Notes under the pieces: model-generated
Told to the model about the DNA's origin: nothing
The model's input: the letters and a program-made list of their open reading frames with translations, nothing else
The model's database searches: none
Shown: piece by piece, positions 26,254 to 36,366 of the stretch
How the letters are laid out: every line of letters begins with the position of its first letter
How positions within the stretch are numbered: position 1 is the stretch's first letter
DNA from: JAKVCB01 sp965243695
GTDB lineage: Bacteria > Planctomycetota > Planctomycetia > Pirellulales > Lacipirellulaceae
NCBI GenBank assembly: GCA_965243695.1
Contig: CBDEWC010000042.1
Location: 24,277-88,276, forward strand
DNA length: 64,000 bases
Direction of reading: 5' to 3'
Program-made: the position numbers and the translations under genes

Positions 26254-27615
26254 CTACCATAGTCTTTTCCTGGCAGCTCCCAAAGGGTCAACTCCCTCGG
26301 GCTGAGGAACAGCTTCGGTGAGAATCTTCCACGAGTCTCCCATTTCCCGCATCGCCCTGAAATCGACCGTCGGATATCCCCAGTGGAGTTCTGGCGTCGC
26401 AATTTCTGTTGCCAACTTTTCTGAACGCATGGCCGCCTCCAAAACACCGGTGACCAGCAGGGTCCTTTGGACCGGGTAGGGACTCTGGCCCTTGCGAAAG
26501 TGATGCTGAATCGCATGGGCCAGAGCTCCAAACAGATTGCGATTTTTCCAAGGACCGGGATAAAAAATGGTTGTTTCAATATCTTGTTGTCCCAACCGGC
26601 GACCGGCAAAATTCCACCGCGTGAAAGTTTTGCCGACCCCGAATACGGCAGCCCGACACCCATCGAGATAATTCACAAAAATGGCGTGACTCCCCAACGG
26701 GTGGGCGTCAGAAAATTGCCTGAAGGATTGTGCCGCCGAGGCAAGCTCGCTTTGGATCGCCGCTTCGGCCAGACTGAAACTCCACTTTTTCTTTTCGGCC
26801 ACCTGCCACAAGCCATCTCCGGAAAAACATTCCACGCTCTTGATTCCCGTCTCACCACCCGGCCGCATTTCGAGGATCGACTGCAACAGTTCCAATCCAT
26901 GAAACCCATACGACTCAAGCCGACCGCCGTGCACAACCACGGCTTCTTGAAACTTCGTTCCCGGTAAAAATTCGATAGCCGGTCGGCGCTGGGCCAGCGG
27001 AACACTGCTGCCGGCCATCAGGGGAATGCCGAGCCGGCTTGCCTGGTCGACCATCGCCTTTGCCTCCTGGTAGCTGGTCGACAGGTGCTTGTCATTGAAA
27101 ACAGGAACGAAACGACCGCTTTGTTTCATCGTCGCGATGATTTCGTCAAAAAAACGTTTTCGCGGATACAATTTTTGGCCAAGGTTATTTTTGGGGTACT
27201 TTCCATGCTCTCCAATCAAAAGGACACCATCGACCGCGATTTTCTTACCGCCCAGACAAAGTGCATCGCCAATCGTTGCGAATATCGGAATCTTGTACTG
27301 TCGTGCGACCTCGCGAGCCATGTCCCTTTCGGTGAACTGATCTGAATAGAAAGCAACGACCTCGACTCCCGGGTCGGTCAGCTTCCCATTAAATAAATAA
27401 GACTCCAGAAAATTTTCCAGGATGACGTGTGCGTGGGACCGGTAATAAAACTCGGTAAAGAGTGCGGCTACGCGCAAACGTTTCCTGGAAGTCCCCAACG
27501 CGTCTGCCCGGGAAGCTGGCCAACACCCGGCGCCCAAGAGAGCCCCGCCTGTCGCCAGGAATCGACGGCGGCTGGTAGCACAACCTGTTGTGCCCGTGGT
27601 TTTTTGACCTGTCAT
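26254..27615 (-). CDS. Tat-exported oxidoreductase-like protein (Gfo/Idh/MocA-related)
   Basis: About 453 residues from ATG 27615, preceded by GGGAGGG at good spacing. A twin-arginine signal SRRRFLATGGALLGAGC occupies residues 11-35. The body starts RLRVAALFTEFYYRSHAHVILENFL and continues with VDGVLLIGEHGKYPKN, PVFNDKHLST, GIPLMAGSSVPLAQRRPAIEFLPG and a C-terminal GDSWKILTEAVPQP. This matches a planctomycete family of exported Rossmann-fold proteins whose EKP motif is replaced by FNDKHLS. Function unknown; catalysis may be lost. RidA-like gene downstream. Confidence 0.78.
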   Translation of the reverse strand: MTGQKTTGTTGCATSRRRFLATGGALLGAGCWPASRADALGTSRKRLRVAALFTEFYYRSHAHVILENFLESYLFNGKLTDPGVEVVAFYSDQFTERDMAREVARQYKIPIFATIGDALCLGGKKIAVDGVLLIGEHGKYPKNNLGQKLYPRKRFFDEIIATMKQSGRFVPVFNDKHLSTSYQEAKAMVDQASRLGIPLMAGSSVPLAQRRPAIEFLPGTKFQEAVVVHGGRLESYGFHGLELLQSILEMRPGGETGIKSVECFSGDGLWQVAEKKKWSFSLAEAAIQSELASAAQSFRQFSDAHPLGSHAIFVNYLDGCRAAVFGVGKTFTRWNFAGRRLGQQDIETTIFYPGPWKNRNLFGALAHAIQHHFRKGQSPYPVQRTLLVTGVLEAAMRSEKLATEIATPELHWGYPTVDFRAMREMGDSWKILTEAVPQPEGVDPLGAARKRLW

Positions 27616-28125
27616 TCGCCCTCCCCTCAATCGGCTCCTTCGGCCAAATCAGCACAAAACCAAACCATAACACCAATCCACAAAGCACCCGGCGCACTGC
27701 TGCCAACTTACCAAGATTGGACTCACCGGGCGAGAAGCTGCCATCCTCACTCACCCTGCCCTTCGTGGAATGAACCTCTTTGGGTCTTTTTCCATGTGTC
27801 CCCAAAACATCTTAATTCTTCCAAACGGTCGGTTGCGTGCTGTTTGCGCCGAACCCCATAATACCGAACTTCAAAAATATTTCAGCCAAACCGTAGTTGA
27901 TCCTGAAGATGCATGAAAAGAGTGCCCCGGTAAAACCGGGCAGTCCGGTATCGCTGCAACGACGCCTGGTCTCTCTCTGCAACAGCGGCAACAACACGCG
28001 CCGCACGGTGCCACAGGTTTTGCTAGAATAAAATCCTGTCACGCTGGAGGTTTTGCATTCCGTGGATTCCTGGGTGACAAAACCCCAGCTGTGTGTTTTT
28101 TTGGCAACCCACGATTGTCACTTCC
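27616..28125. other. Divergent intergenic region
   Basis: About 510 nt between the Tat oxidoreductase (minus) and the DUF1549 gene (plus). Promoters for both must lie here; none is clear by eye. Confidence 0.4.
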
Positions 28126-30585
28126 ATGAAAACCCTTTTGCGAATCCTGATTGGTTCCTGCTTGGTGACTTTCTCTGCCCCTGGGTGGTGTGCTGACCAG
28201 GCAGCATCGACGACGTCGGTTGATTTCGCTCGCGAAATCTTGCCTATACTCTCGAACAAGTGCTTCGTCTGCCACGGCCCATCAGCCGAAGATCCCAACC
28301 AACTCCGGCTCGATACCCAAGAGGCCGCCACAGTCGACCGGGGTGGATACCGTGGCGTGGATCCTGAGAACCCGTCAAAAAGTGAACTACTGCGGCGCAT
28401 TCACTCTCCAAGTGATCCCATGCCACCGGAGGATGCGGAAAAACAACTCACCGCAGATGAGCGCGAACTACTCACCCAATGGATCGGGGAAGGGGGAAAA
28501 TACAGCCGGCACTGGGCCTTTGTTCCGCCGCAAAGCTCTCGACCCGTTTCAAACCCCCAGGCGACGCGCCAACAGGCGATCGATGGGTTCATCCTTGATC
28601 GTCTCCAGCAGGCGGGAATTGACTTTGCTCCCGAAGCCAGCCGGCGAGTGCTGGCGCGCCGCGCGGCACTCATACTGACCGGACTTCCTCCAGAACTCAA
28701 ACAGCTTGAAGCGTTTGTCACGGACGATCAACCCGATGCGTACGAGCGGTATATTGACCTTCTGCTGGCAAGCCCTCGCTACGGAGAACACCAGGCCCGG
28801 TACTGGTTTGACGCCGTGCGGTACGGCGATACCCACGGAATGCACCTCGACAACCGTCGCGGAATTTACCCCTACCGCGACTGGGTGGTGAACACCCTCA
28901 ACAACAATCTTCCGCTGGACAAGTTCATTCTCTGGCAGCTCGCCGGCGATCTGCTACCCGAGCCAACTTTGGCCCAACAGGTGGCCACCGGTTTTGTGAG
29001 GATGAATCCGAGTACAGCCGAAGGTGGGGTGATTCCCGAAGAATTCCAGGTAAAGAACAATTTTGATCGCGTCGAGACACTGGGAACCGTGTTGCTCGGC
29101 ATGTCACTCACCTGCGCACGTTGCCACACCCACAAATACGATCCGATCACACAAACTGAGTATTACGAGTTACTGGCCTTCTTTAATAGCACTGCGGAAA
29201 AATCGCTGGACGGAAATTCCTATACTTATGAGCCCGTTATGGCCGCCCCCGGCAACCAGGCAGGCTGGATCACCTGGAACCGACTCGCACAAAAACGAAA
29301 AGAACTTATTTTTCGCGGCCAAACATGGATCGATGGCCAGCAAGATTTGTCGGACGATGTCAAAACTGCGTGGAACGAAAGTAACCGGGATCAAAAACTG
29401 GCAATACTGGCCGATTCGGCGGGACACCTGGCCTCTGCCGGAGTGTCGGCAGAGGCAGCGGCCCTGGCAGGGGAGATTCACGAAGTCCGAAAAAGTTTTA
29501 CCACAACCCTCGTCACCCGCGAACTTCCCGAACCGCGACCCACCCGGCGGCTTCACCGCGGAGAATACGACCAGCCTGAAGGAGATCCCCTCCAACCAGA
29601 CACCCTCCAAGTAATGGGAGAGTTTCCCGCCGATGCTCCCCGTAACCGACTCGGCCTGGCCCAGTGGCTTATAGGCGACAAACACCCATTGGTCACCCGA
29701 GTGCTGGTCAACCGAATCTGGCAGCGCACCTTTGGGGACGGACTTGTGCGGACCCCGGAAGATTTCGGCCGACAAGGCGAGCAGCCATCCCACCCGGAAC
29801 TGCTTGACTGGCTGGCGGTCGACTTTCGAGAGCAGGGCTGGAACCTCAAGGAGACACTCCGCCTGCTCGTGACAAGCCGCGCGTTTCGCCAACGCTCGGC
29901 ATGGCGAACCGATGTCGACGATCCTGAAAACCACCTGTTTGCCCGCGGTCCCCGTTTTCGACTCGATGCCGAAGTCCTGCGCGACATCGGCTTGTGGGCC
30001 AGTGGCCTGCTCGACCCGGTCACAGGGGGGGAAGGCATCAAACCGTACCAGCCACCCGGAATGTGGGCAGCACTCACCCACCCTTCAAGTAACACGAGCA
30101 CTTATGTTCCTGACAAGGGATCGATCCAGTACGGACGCAGCCTCTATCTCTACTGGAAACGTACCAGCCCTCATCCCATGATGACCCTGCTGGATGCACC
30201 TGACCGCGAATCGAGCTGCGTGAGGCGTTCAAGAACCAACACCCCCCTGCAGTCGTTGGGACTGCTCAACGAAATCCAGCGGACAACCATGGCCCGCGCA
30301 CTCGCCGAACGCCTGCTACTGGAGGCGAGCGGCGAACGTGAGCGACTCGACTTGTTATTTCACCTCGTATCGAGCCGCCCAGCGAACAAGCAGGAATTAT
30401 CCGCCTGCCTGGAACTTCTTCAAGCGCTCCGCCATCGCTACAAAAACCACCCGGACGATGCGGTACGGCTCCTCTCTTTCGGAGATGCACCCCGCAACAA
30501 AGAACTCGACAATACGGAGTCTGCAGCCTGGACCCAGGTCACTGCCGCCGTACTGGCCAGCGATCCGGTCATCCTTGTTTACTAA
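28126..30585 (+). CDS. Planctomycete cytochrome C-DUF1549-DUF1553 protein
   Basis: About 819 residues from ATG 28126. Residues 1-22 are a signal peptide. The PSCyt1 cytochrome-like domain has CFVCHG at residues 46-51 and MPPEDAEKQLT. The DUF1549 domain follows, with RYGEHQARYWFDAVRYGDTHGMHLDN, and a second CxxCH (LTCARCHTHKYDPI). DUF1553 is at the C terminus: NRLGLAQWLIGDKHPLVTRVLVNRIWQRTFGDGLVRTPEDFG. It lacks the long central insertion common in 900-1100 residue relatives. With the DUF1501 protein 68 nt downstream it forms the standard planctomycete pair, presumed periplasmic and possibly redox-active on complex glycans. Confidence 0.95.
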   Translation: MKTLLRILIGSCLVTFSAPGWCADQAASTTSVDFAREILPILSNKCFVCHGPSAEDPNQLRLDTQEAATVDRGGYRGVDPENPSKSELLRRIHSPSDPMPPEDAEKQLTADERELLTQWIGEGGKYSRHWAFVPPQSSRPVSNPQATRQQAIDGFILDRLQQAGIDFAPEASRRVLARRAALILTGLPPELKQLEAFVTDDQPDAYERYIDLLLASPRYGEHQARYWFDAVRYGDTHGMHLDNRRGIYPYRDWVVNTLNNNLPLDKFILWQLAGDLLPEPTLAQQVATGFVRMNPSTAEGGVIPEEFQVKNNFDRVETLGTVLLGMSLTCARCHTHKYDPITQTEYYELLAFFNSTAEKSLDGNSYTYEPVMAAPGNQAGWITWNRLAQKRKELIFRGQTWIDGQQDLSDDVKTAWNESNRDQKLAILADSAGHLASAGVSAEAAALAGEIHEVRKSFTTTLVTRELPEPRPTRRLHRGEYDQPEGDPLQPDTLQVMGEFPADAPRNRLGLAQWLIGDKHPLVTRVLVNRIWQRTFGDGLVRTPEDFGRQGEQPSHPELLDWLAVDFREQGWNLKETLRLLVTSRAFRQRSAWRTDVDDPENHLFARGPRFRLDAEVLRDIGLWASGLLDPVTGGEGIKPYQPPGMWAALTHPSSNTSTYVPDKGSIQYGRSLYLYWKRTSPHPMMTLLDAPDRESSCVRRSRTNTPLQSLGLLNEIQRTTMARALAERLLLEASGERERLDLLFHLVSSRPANKQELSACLELLQALRHRYKNHPDDAVRLLSFGDAPRNKELDNTESAAWTQVTAAVLASDPVILVY

Positions 30586-30653
30586 CTTTTTTCAATTTGC
30601 GTTTTTTACGAACCCGCACCATTTACGCCCCATCACGAGTCGTTCCTTAAATC

Positions 30654-32159
30654 ATGAACACGACGAACTCTCCCTGCGATCGCCAACTTCTGGCAACCCG
30701 ACGTCAACTCTTCGGGCGTTCGGCGCTGGGGCTTGGCACGGCGACTCTTGCACAACTTTTGGGGCCGGAACTGCAGGCAAGCAACCATCAGGCTGTCCCG
30801 GCCACCACCCATGCCCCCAAGGCAAAACGAGTTATCTACCTGTTCATGAGTGGGGGCCCCAGCCAGCATGACCTGTGGGACTACAAACCAAAACTTCATC
30901 GCATGTTTGGTGAGCAGTTGCCCGACCATGTTCGCGATGGCCAACGCATCACAAAAATGACCAGCGAACAGGGAAGTGGTCTTCCCATTGCGCCCAGCAG
31001 GTACAATTTTACCCGGGCCGACAACAACGATCGCGGCGCGTGGGTCAGCGAACTGTTACCGCATACCGCCAAAGTCGTCAAAGAACTGTGCATTGTCTAC
31101 AGCACGTTTACCGAGGCGATCAACCACGATCCGGCAATCACCTACATCCAAACTGGCAGCCAAATCCCCGGCCGACCCAGCCTGGGAGCGTGGCTCAGCT
31201 ACGGCCTGGGGAGCGCCAATCAAAACCTGCCCCATTACGTGGTGATGCACGCCCGCACAAACTTTGCCGAACAAAGCCTGTTTAATCGCTTGTGGGGAAC
31301 CGGCTTTATGCCATCAGACCACCAGGGCATTCTCCTTCGAAGTGAAGGGGACCCGGTGCTCTATCTTGGCAACCCACCCGGCATCAGCCGAACCGACCGG
31401 AGGGCACAACTCGATACCATCGCTGCCATCAACCAGGTGCAGGCCGACCAATTTGGTGACCCTGAGATCTTAGCGCGTATCCGGCAGCACGAAATGGCCT
31501 ACCGCATGCAGGCCTCAGTCCCTGAACTGATGGACCTCTCTGGTGAAACAGAGGAGACGATGCGACTCTACGGTGAAGATGCCCGGCAACCCGGGTCCTT
31601 TGCAGCCTGCTGCCTGACGGCACGTCGTCTGGCTGAGCGGGGCGTGCGTAACATTCAAATTTTCCACCGAGGCTGGGACGCCCACAGCGAACTTCCCAGG
31701 GAACACGATAGTCAATGCAAAGACATTGACCAGGGATCTGCAGCCTTGATCACCGACCTGAAACAACGGGGCATGCTCGAAGACACACTCGTAGTGTGGG
31801 GCGGTGAATTTGGCAGAACCGTTTACTGCCAGGGTCCTCTTTCTCATGGAAATTATGGTCGTGACCACCATCCACGCTGCTTTACCGTCTGGATGGCTGG
31901 CGGCGGCATCAAGCCTGGCATCACCTACGGGCAAACAGATGACTACGGCTACAACATTACCGATTCCGATGGAGTGGTACTGGCCCCCCAGCCTAACAAA
32001 GAACAGTGGACTCCCGGTACGATGCACATCCATGATTTGAATGCGACCATCCTGCACCTGCTGGGAATTGACCATACCCGGCTAACCTATCGTTACCAGG
32101 GACGCGACTTTCGCCTCACCGACGTACATGGCCACGTCATGCACGACCTGATTGCCTGA
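30654..32159 (+). CDS. DUF1501 family protein, Tat-like export signal
   Basis: A 501-residue protein with a twin-arginine-like N terminus (TRRQLFGRSALGLGTATLAQLLGPELQA). It belongs to the alkaline-phosphatase/sulfatase-like DUF1501 superfamily: VIYLFMSGGPSQHDLWDYKP, SELLPHTAKVVKELCIVYS, HRGWDAHSELPREH, VVWGGEFGRTVY and GRDHHPRCFTVWMAGGGI, with metal-binding Asp and His in these motifs. It follows the DUF1549/DUF1553 gene, the usual order in planctomycetes, and is probably co-transcribed. Substrate unknown. Confidence 0.95.
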   Translation: MNTTNSPCDRQLLATRRQLFGRSALGLGTATLAQLLGPELQASNHQAVPATTHAPKAKRVIYLFMSGGPSQHDLWDYKPKLHRMFGEQLPDHVRDGQRITKMTSEQGSGLPIAPSRYNFTRADNNDRGAWVSELLPHTAKVVKELCIVYSTFTEAINHDPAITYIQTGSQIPGRPSLGAWLSYGLGSANQNLPHYVVMHARTNFAEQSLFNRLWGTGFMPSDHQGILLRSEGDPVLYLGNPPGISRTDRRAQLDTIAAINQVQADQFGDPEILARIRQHEMAYRMQASVPELMDLSGETEETMRLYGEDARQPGSFAACCLTARRLAERGVRNIQIFHRGWDAHSELPREHDSQCKDIDQGSAALITDLKQRGMLEDTLVVWGGEFGRTVYCQGPLSHGNYGRDHHPRCFTVWMAGGGIKPGITYGQTDDYGYNITDSDGVVLAPQPNKEQWTPGTMHIHDLNATILHLLGIDHTRLTYRYQGRDFRLTDVHGHVMHDLIA

Positions 32160-32433
32160 CCACCGGCAGGTGTCTTTGCGGCCGATTGCAGGTTGTTCTG
32201 CACGTCTTGTTGGCCCGGTTTATCCGCTCCCCTCATCTGCGCCAGTTTTTTGGACCGAAGACTCGCACCACGCTTGTGTCGCCGGGGGCCAGGTCTGCAA
32301 ACGGTTGTCAACCGTAAAGACATACCTATGGAGTTGAGGTGACAAACACAGACTGGCATAATGGCACTCCGAAGTGAGCAGATCACCAGAGATGGTCGGC
32401 GTCGGTCAATTTTACCTGAGAGGATCCAAATAG

Positions 32434-33486
32434 GTGCCTCAAACAATCCCTTTTGCCACCACCGTCATCGGAAGTTTACCAAAGCCAGCCTGGCTTCAAG
32501 AACAGGTACCACTGAATGAACCTGGCAAACAGGTCCATGGTCAAGGTGCAAAGTGGCTGCTCGAGGGCGATCTGCTTCACCATGCGCAAGACGATGCTGT
32601 ACGGGTCGCTATCCACGACCAGGTGCATGCTGGCGTTGACATCGTCACCGATGGCGAGCAACGACGCACGTCGTACGTCACCGGTGTCGTCAAGCAATTC
32701 GCTGGTTTTGATTACGAGCGGCTGACCAAAAAATTGACCCGCCGAGGCCGGCGGATGGCCGAGGTGGGGCGGTGCGTGGGGCCAGTACAACGCCACACGT
32801 CAATTTTGAAGGAGGATCTCCTTTTCCTGAAAAACCACTCCCCAAACCCGGTCAAGGTGACCCTGCCAGGTCCCATGACCATCGTCGACTCGACCTCGGA
32901 CGAATACTACGGGGACGAACAGGCCATGGCCTTTGCAGTCGCCGATGCCTTAAACGCCGAAGCGCGCGATCTGGACACAGTCGGGCCGGCAGTGATTCAA
33001 TTTGACGAGCCCGTATTTAGCCGATACCCGGAAAAAGTTCTCCAGTGGGGGATCGACGCGCTCAACCGGTGTGTGCAGGGCTTAGAAGCAAACACCTGCG
33101 TGCACGTTTGCTACAGCTACCCGATGCCGGGCGTGCCCCGGCCCATTGTGGACAGCTACCCGGTAATTCTCGAGGCACTGAACGTATCCGATGTCGACCA
33201 ACTTGCCCTTGAATTCGAAGCTTCCGGGCTCGACCCCAAACTGCTTCGATTGTGCCCGTCCAAGACAGTTTTGTTTGGCTGTATCGATAACGGGGCACTC
33301 GGCTTGGACCGGGTCGAAACGCCAGAAGAGGTGAAGAATAAACTGCTGGCTGCTGCCGAACATCTGCCTGCCACGCAAATCCAGGCAGCGCCGGACTGCG
33401 GCCTGGTACCGCTGCGCACGGAAATCGCCCGGCAAAAAATGGCCGCCATGGTCCAAGGGGCTCATTTGGCCCGCCAACAGGTGTGA
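32434..33486 (+). CDS. MetE-like cobalamin-independent methionine synthase family protein
   Basis: A 350-residue protein resembling the C-terminal catalytic barrel of MetE, without the N-terminal MetE half. FATTVIGSLPKP opens it; VDIVTDGEQRRTSY, TLPGPMTI, IQFDEPVFSRY, VHVCYSYPMPG and AAPDCGLVPL follow. The zinc set would be His and Cys in HVCYSY and the Cys in PDCG. Such stand-alone proteins transfer methyl groups to homocysteine or related thiols. The start is GTG at 32434; no ATG is better placed. The gene stands between the DUF1501 and VIT1 genes without operon signs. Confidence 0.9.
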   Translation: MPQTIPFATTVIGSLPKPAWLQEQVPLNEPGKQVHGQGAKWLLEGDLLHHAQDDAVRVAIHDQVHAGVDIVTDGEQRRTSYVTGVVKQFAGFDYERLTKKLTRRGRRMAEVGRCVGPVQRHTSILKEDLLFLKNHSPNPVKVTLPGPMTIVDSTSDEYYGDEQAMAFAVADALNAEARDLDTVGPAVIQFDEPVFSRYPEKVLQWGIDALNRCVQGLEANTCVHVCYSYPMPGVPRPIVDSYPVILEALNVSDVDQLALEFEASGLDPKLLRLCPSKTVLFGCIDNGALGLDRVETPEEVKNKLLAAAEHLPATQIQAAPDCGLVPLRTEIARQKMAAMVQGAHLARQQV

Positions 33487-33501
33487 CTGGTGAAGGCTGC
33501 A

Positions 33502-33571
33502 TTGGTACTGCAAAGAGAAATTGGTACCGTGAAGAATTTGGCACTATGAAGAAATTGGTACTGTGAAGAAA
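33502..33571. repeat. Degenerate 16-19 nt tandem repeat (4 copies)
   Basis: Four units built on TTGGTACTGTGAAGAAA at about 33502-33520, 33521-33536, 33537-33554 and 33555-33571, with small substitutions and length changes. It lies between the MetE-like and VIT1 genes. Confidence 0.85.
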
Positions 33572-33736
33572 CAGTGCCCCTTCCGCCGCTTCCATGAACC
33601 AGACTGTTTTTTTCAAGAGCCCGCTTTTCCCCTTTGCCATCACCTTGCCACAGCTATAATCACCCGGGCACTGACTCTGGATGGCTGTCGCTACCGCCCC
33701 CACCACGAAGATCGCATAACCGCAGGTGGAATTGTC

Positions 33737-34426
33737 TTGGCTGAAAAAGAAAAGCACCGTACTGGCCGTATCGGGTGGCTCCGAGCCGCTGTCTTAGGCG
33801 CCAATGACGGCATCCTCTCCACGGCAAGCCTGGTGGTGGGCGTGGCCGCAGCCGACGCAACGCGCGAGAACATCCTGATCGCGGGCGTTGCCGGACTGGT
33901 TGCCGGCGGCATGTCGATGGCCGCCGGTGAGTACGTTTCGGTCAGCAGCCAGGCCGACACAGAAAATGCCGACCTGGCGGTCGAACGCAATGAACTTGCT
34001 GCCGACCAGGAAGGCGAACTGAAGGAATTGGCAGAAATTTATGTCAGCCGGGGGCTCGACCGCTCGCTGGCGGTTGAGGTGGCCCGCCAGTTTATGGAAC
34101 ACGATGCGCTCGCCGCGCACGCCCGTGACGAACTGGGCATTTCGGAGGTGGTCACTGCCCGCCCGGTTCAAGCCGCCCTGACCTCGGCAATCTCATTTGC
34201 AATAGGCGCGGCACTTCCACTGGTCACCATTAGCCTTTCCCCCGAGCGAATCCTGATACCACTGGTGGCGATTACCGCCCTTATTTTTCTCGCACTGCTC
34301 GGTGTGGTCGCAGCACGTACCGGAGGCGCCTCGATGCTCAAGGGTGCCGTGCGGGTCACCTTCTGGGGAGCACTGGCGATGGCCGTGACCTCCGGTGTGG
34401 GAATGTTGTTCCGGCTGGCTGCTTGA
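33737..34426 (+). CDS. VIT1/CCC1-type membrane transporter
   Basis: About 229 residues if translation starts at TTG 33737, backed by AGGTGG 7 nt upstream; in-frame ATGs further upstream (33563) give a cysteine- and histidine-rich extension unlike the family. The protein has the VIT1 signature RAAVLGANDGILSTASLVVGVA, then GGMSMAAGEYVSVSSQADTENADL. A cytosolic helical hairpin (ELAADQEGELKELAEIYVSRGLD) carries acidic residues for metal, and three hydrophobic helices end the protein. Members move iron or manganese. Not in an operon. Confidence 0.9.
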   Translation: MAEKEKHRTGRIGWLRAAVLGANDGILSTASLVVGVAAADATRENILIAGVAGLVAGGMSMAAGEYVSVSSQADTENADLAVERNELAADQEGELKELAEIYVSRGLDRSLAVEVARQFMEHDALAAHARDELGISEVVTARPVQAALTSAISFAIGAALPLVTISLSPERILIPLVAITALIFLALLGVVAARTGGASMLKGAVRVTFWGALAMAVTSGVGMLFRLAA

Positions 34427-34694
34427 GAAACTCCGCAGGTTACCTGGTCACTGGTGTTTTCAAGCAGACAAAGTGTCCAAGTCGTGTCTTGCTTCACCGA
34501 TGCTGTCGTGGTTGGATCGATTCTCTTTGATCGGTGGCCGGCCGGCAGACGAATCGAATCATGGACCACCTATTATCTCAGCGCACACTTTTATTTTTTC
34601 TGGTCCGGCGAATAATACACAACGTCCTCGCCGCCTTGCCCCAGTCGCAAGTTTTTGCCTGCGACGATCCGTTTTCACCCGGCACACGTCTCTT

Positions 34695-35297
34695 TTGAAA
34701 AACCCCCTTCACTCTCCTGTTTCTGCAATCGCCATTCTGGCCCTGGGAAAGCTCCCCCAGTCACACGATCCACCGAACCTTCTGCCATCCCAGAAGGTTC
34801 GGTTTTCGATGCTGCACATGATGCTGTTGGTCACGGCCACCGCAGCGGGCATGGGTATTTTCACAACGTTCCCTAACCCAGTTGCTGCCGTCTGGTATTA
34901 CACTTTGTTGGCAGTGAGTGTACCGAGTTTTATCCGCGCACCTGAAGACTGGGACTTCTGGTTGCCCTCGGTCATGAATGCGCTACTGATCGCCTGGATC
35001 CCGCTTCAACCGCCTTCGAGCATGAATGGGCTCCTCGATTTTATTAATTTTGGCCGTGCGCCTTGGTTTTTCTGTTACTCGATTCTCTGCGTCCTGGTTT
35101 CGATTCCGCTATTAATCGGTTCTGCCTGGCAACGTCAAAGACACAAAAACTTTTCCTATATTCTGTTCGTTTATCAATTCATCTCCACATTACCCGGCTT
35201 GTATCTCATCTTGATGTTGATCACATTTTCGTCGTCCAGCCTGCTCTCTTCTATTTTTTCATTCCTGGCAAGTTTGGCGCAAGACCTGACGACCTAG
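34695..35297 (+). CDS. Small membrane protein, tandem paralogue 1
   Basis: About 200 residues if TTG 34695 is the start, aligning with the ATG region of the paralogue at 35574; an ATG at 34809 would remove the first 38 residues. Helices at about residues 40-78 (FSMLHMMLLVTATAAGMGIF through VWYYTLLAVSVPSFI), 95-112, 126-150 and 160-195. Shared with the paralogue: SPVSAIAIL, MMLLVTATAAGMGIFTTFP, LLDFINFGRAPWFFCYSILCVL and FVYQFISTLPGLYLI. No known family recognised. Confidence 0.65.
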   Translation: MKNPLHSPVSAIAILALGKLPQSHDPPNLLPSQKVRFSMLHMMLLVTATAAGMGIFTTFPNPVAAVWYYTLLAVSVPSFIRAPEDWDFWLPSVMNALLIAWIPLQPPSSMNGLLDFINFGRAPWFFCYSILCVLVSIPLLIGSAWQRQRHKNFSYILFVYQFISTLPGLYLILMLITFSSSSLLSSIFSFLASLAQDLTT

Positions 35298-35573
35298 TTC
35301 GACCCATTTTCGAATTTCCTCGTAGCAAAGCGGCCAGGCAAAGTGTCCAAGTCGCGGTCTTCTTCCCACACGGTTCCTGTTAACTCGATTGCCTTTTGTT
35401 TGCGGCGCATAGCCCACCCATGGTGGTTTCGCCCACGGGTTGTGCCAGAGGGGCACTTTCCTGTTTTGTCGTCCAGCGAATAATACACAACGCCCGCGCC
35501 GCCCTGGCTCAATCGCAAACGTTTGCTGGCGACGGTTCGCTGCCGGCCGGCACGCCTCATCTCGCGACCACCT

Positions 35574-36155
35574 ATGAACCAACCTGTTTCTACGATCGCC
35601 GTCCTGCCTCTTGAGGCATACCCGCAACCCGTATGCTGGACGAATCGGTTCGGGCTGTTCACCCAGGACCTTCAGTTTTCACTGGCCGACATGATGCTTC
35701 TGGTCCTGGCCGTAAGTGGTGGCATCGGTATTTTGACAGCTTTCCCAGCCTCCACCGCGGCGATCTGGTTTTACGTTCTGTTGGTGAGTGGTGCGTTGAG
35801 TTTCGTTCAGGCTCCCAGGTCTGGAGATGTCTGGCTGCCAACAGGCATGAATCTGCTGTTGATCACTTTCGTACCAACGGGCCCTCCCACCAGCGAATCG
35901 TTGCGCGATTTTATTAACTTTGGAAGCAACCCCTTATTTTTCTATTGTTCGATGCTATGTGCCCTGCTCTATGTTCCTTTTGTAATCGATTCTGTCAGGC
36001 GGCGGCGCGCAGAAGGCGATCGCTCTTTTGCGATTTTGGTTTACCAATGCATTACGGCTTTTCCCGGCCTGGTGGCCATCGCTGCTTTTTTGATTGTGGT
36101 CTTTCTAACGGCAACGATGGACTTGGGCCCGCGTTCGAGTTTTCCCCGGATCTGA
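35574..36155 (+). CDS. Small membrane protein, tandem paralogue 2
   Basis: A 193-residue paralogue of the protein at 34695-35297. PVSTIAVLPLEAY, FSLADMMLLVLAVSGGIGILTAFP, LRDFINFGSNPLFFYCSMLCALL and LVYQCITAFPGLVAIAAFLIVVF correspond block by block. Hydrophobic helices lie at about residues 38-58, 65-82, 122-142 and 162-183. The similarity extends upstream of both genes into about 250 nt of supposedly noncoding DNA, so the unit of duplication was larger than the gene. Confidence 0.68.
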   Translation: MNQPVSTIAVLPLEAYPQPVCWTNRFGLFTQDLQFSLADMMLLVLAVSGGIGILTAFPASTAAIWFYVLLVSGALSFVQAPRSGDVWLPTGMNLLLITFVPTGPPTSESLRDFINFGSNPLFFYCSMLCALLYVPFVIDSVRRRRAEGDRSFAILVYQCITAFPGLVAIAAFLIVVFLTATMDLGPRSSFPRI

Positions 36156-36366
36156 AAGGGAAATTCTGGCAGATTCCAGCGAGACATCAGGGGAATCGGA
36201 AGCAACAATTGACTTTACATTGTGTGCATGATTAGATATCCTTAAGAATGTCATGCCTATCATTACCAGTCGAATTGTAGGTTTTTGGCTTACACCAACC
36301 TTGCTTGGTCGTGAAACCACATTGGAACCCAACTGGAACCAAATTGTGAGGAAGCGTTACAAACTG

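Noticed and set aside
29170..30081. 303-residue minus-strand frame opposite the DUF1549 gene
   Set aside because: The plus strand encodes a full DUF1549/DUF1553 protein.
35294..35662. 122-residue minus-strand frame upstream of membrane paralogue 2
   Set aside because: Not listed as a gene: the matching part of the duplicated copy is broken, and no family is recognisable. Kept as part of the duplication finding.
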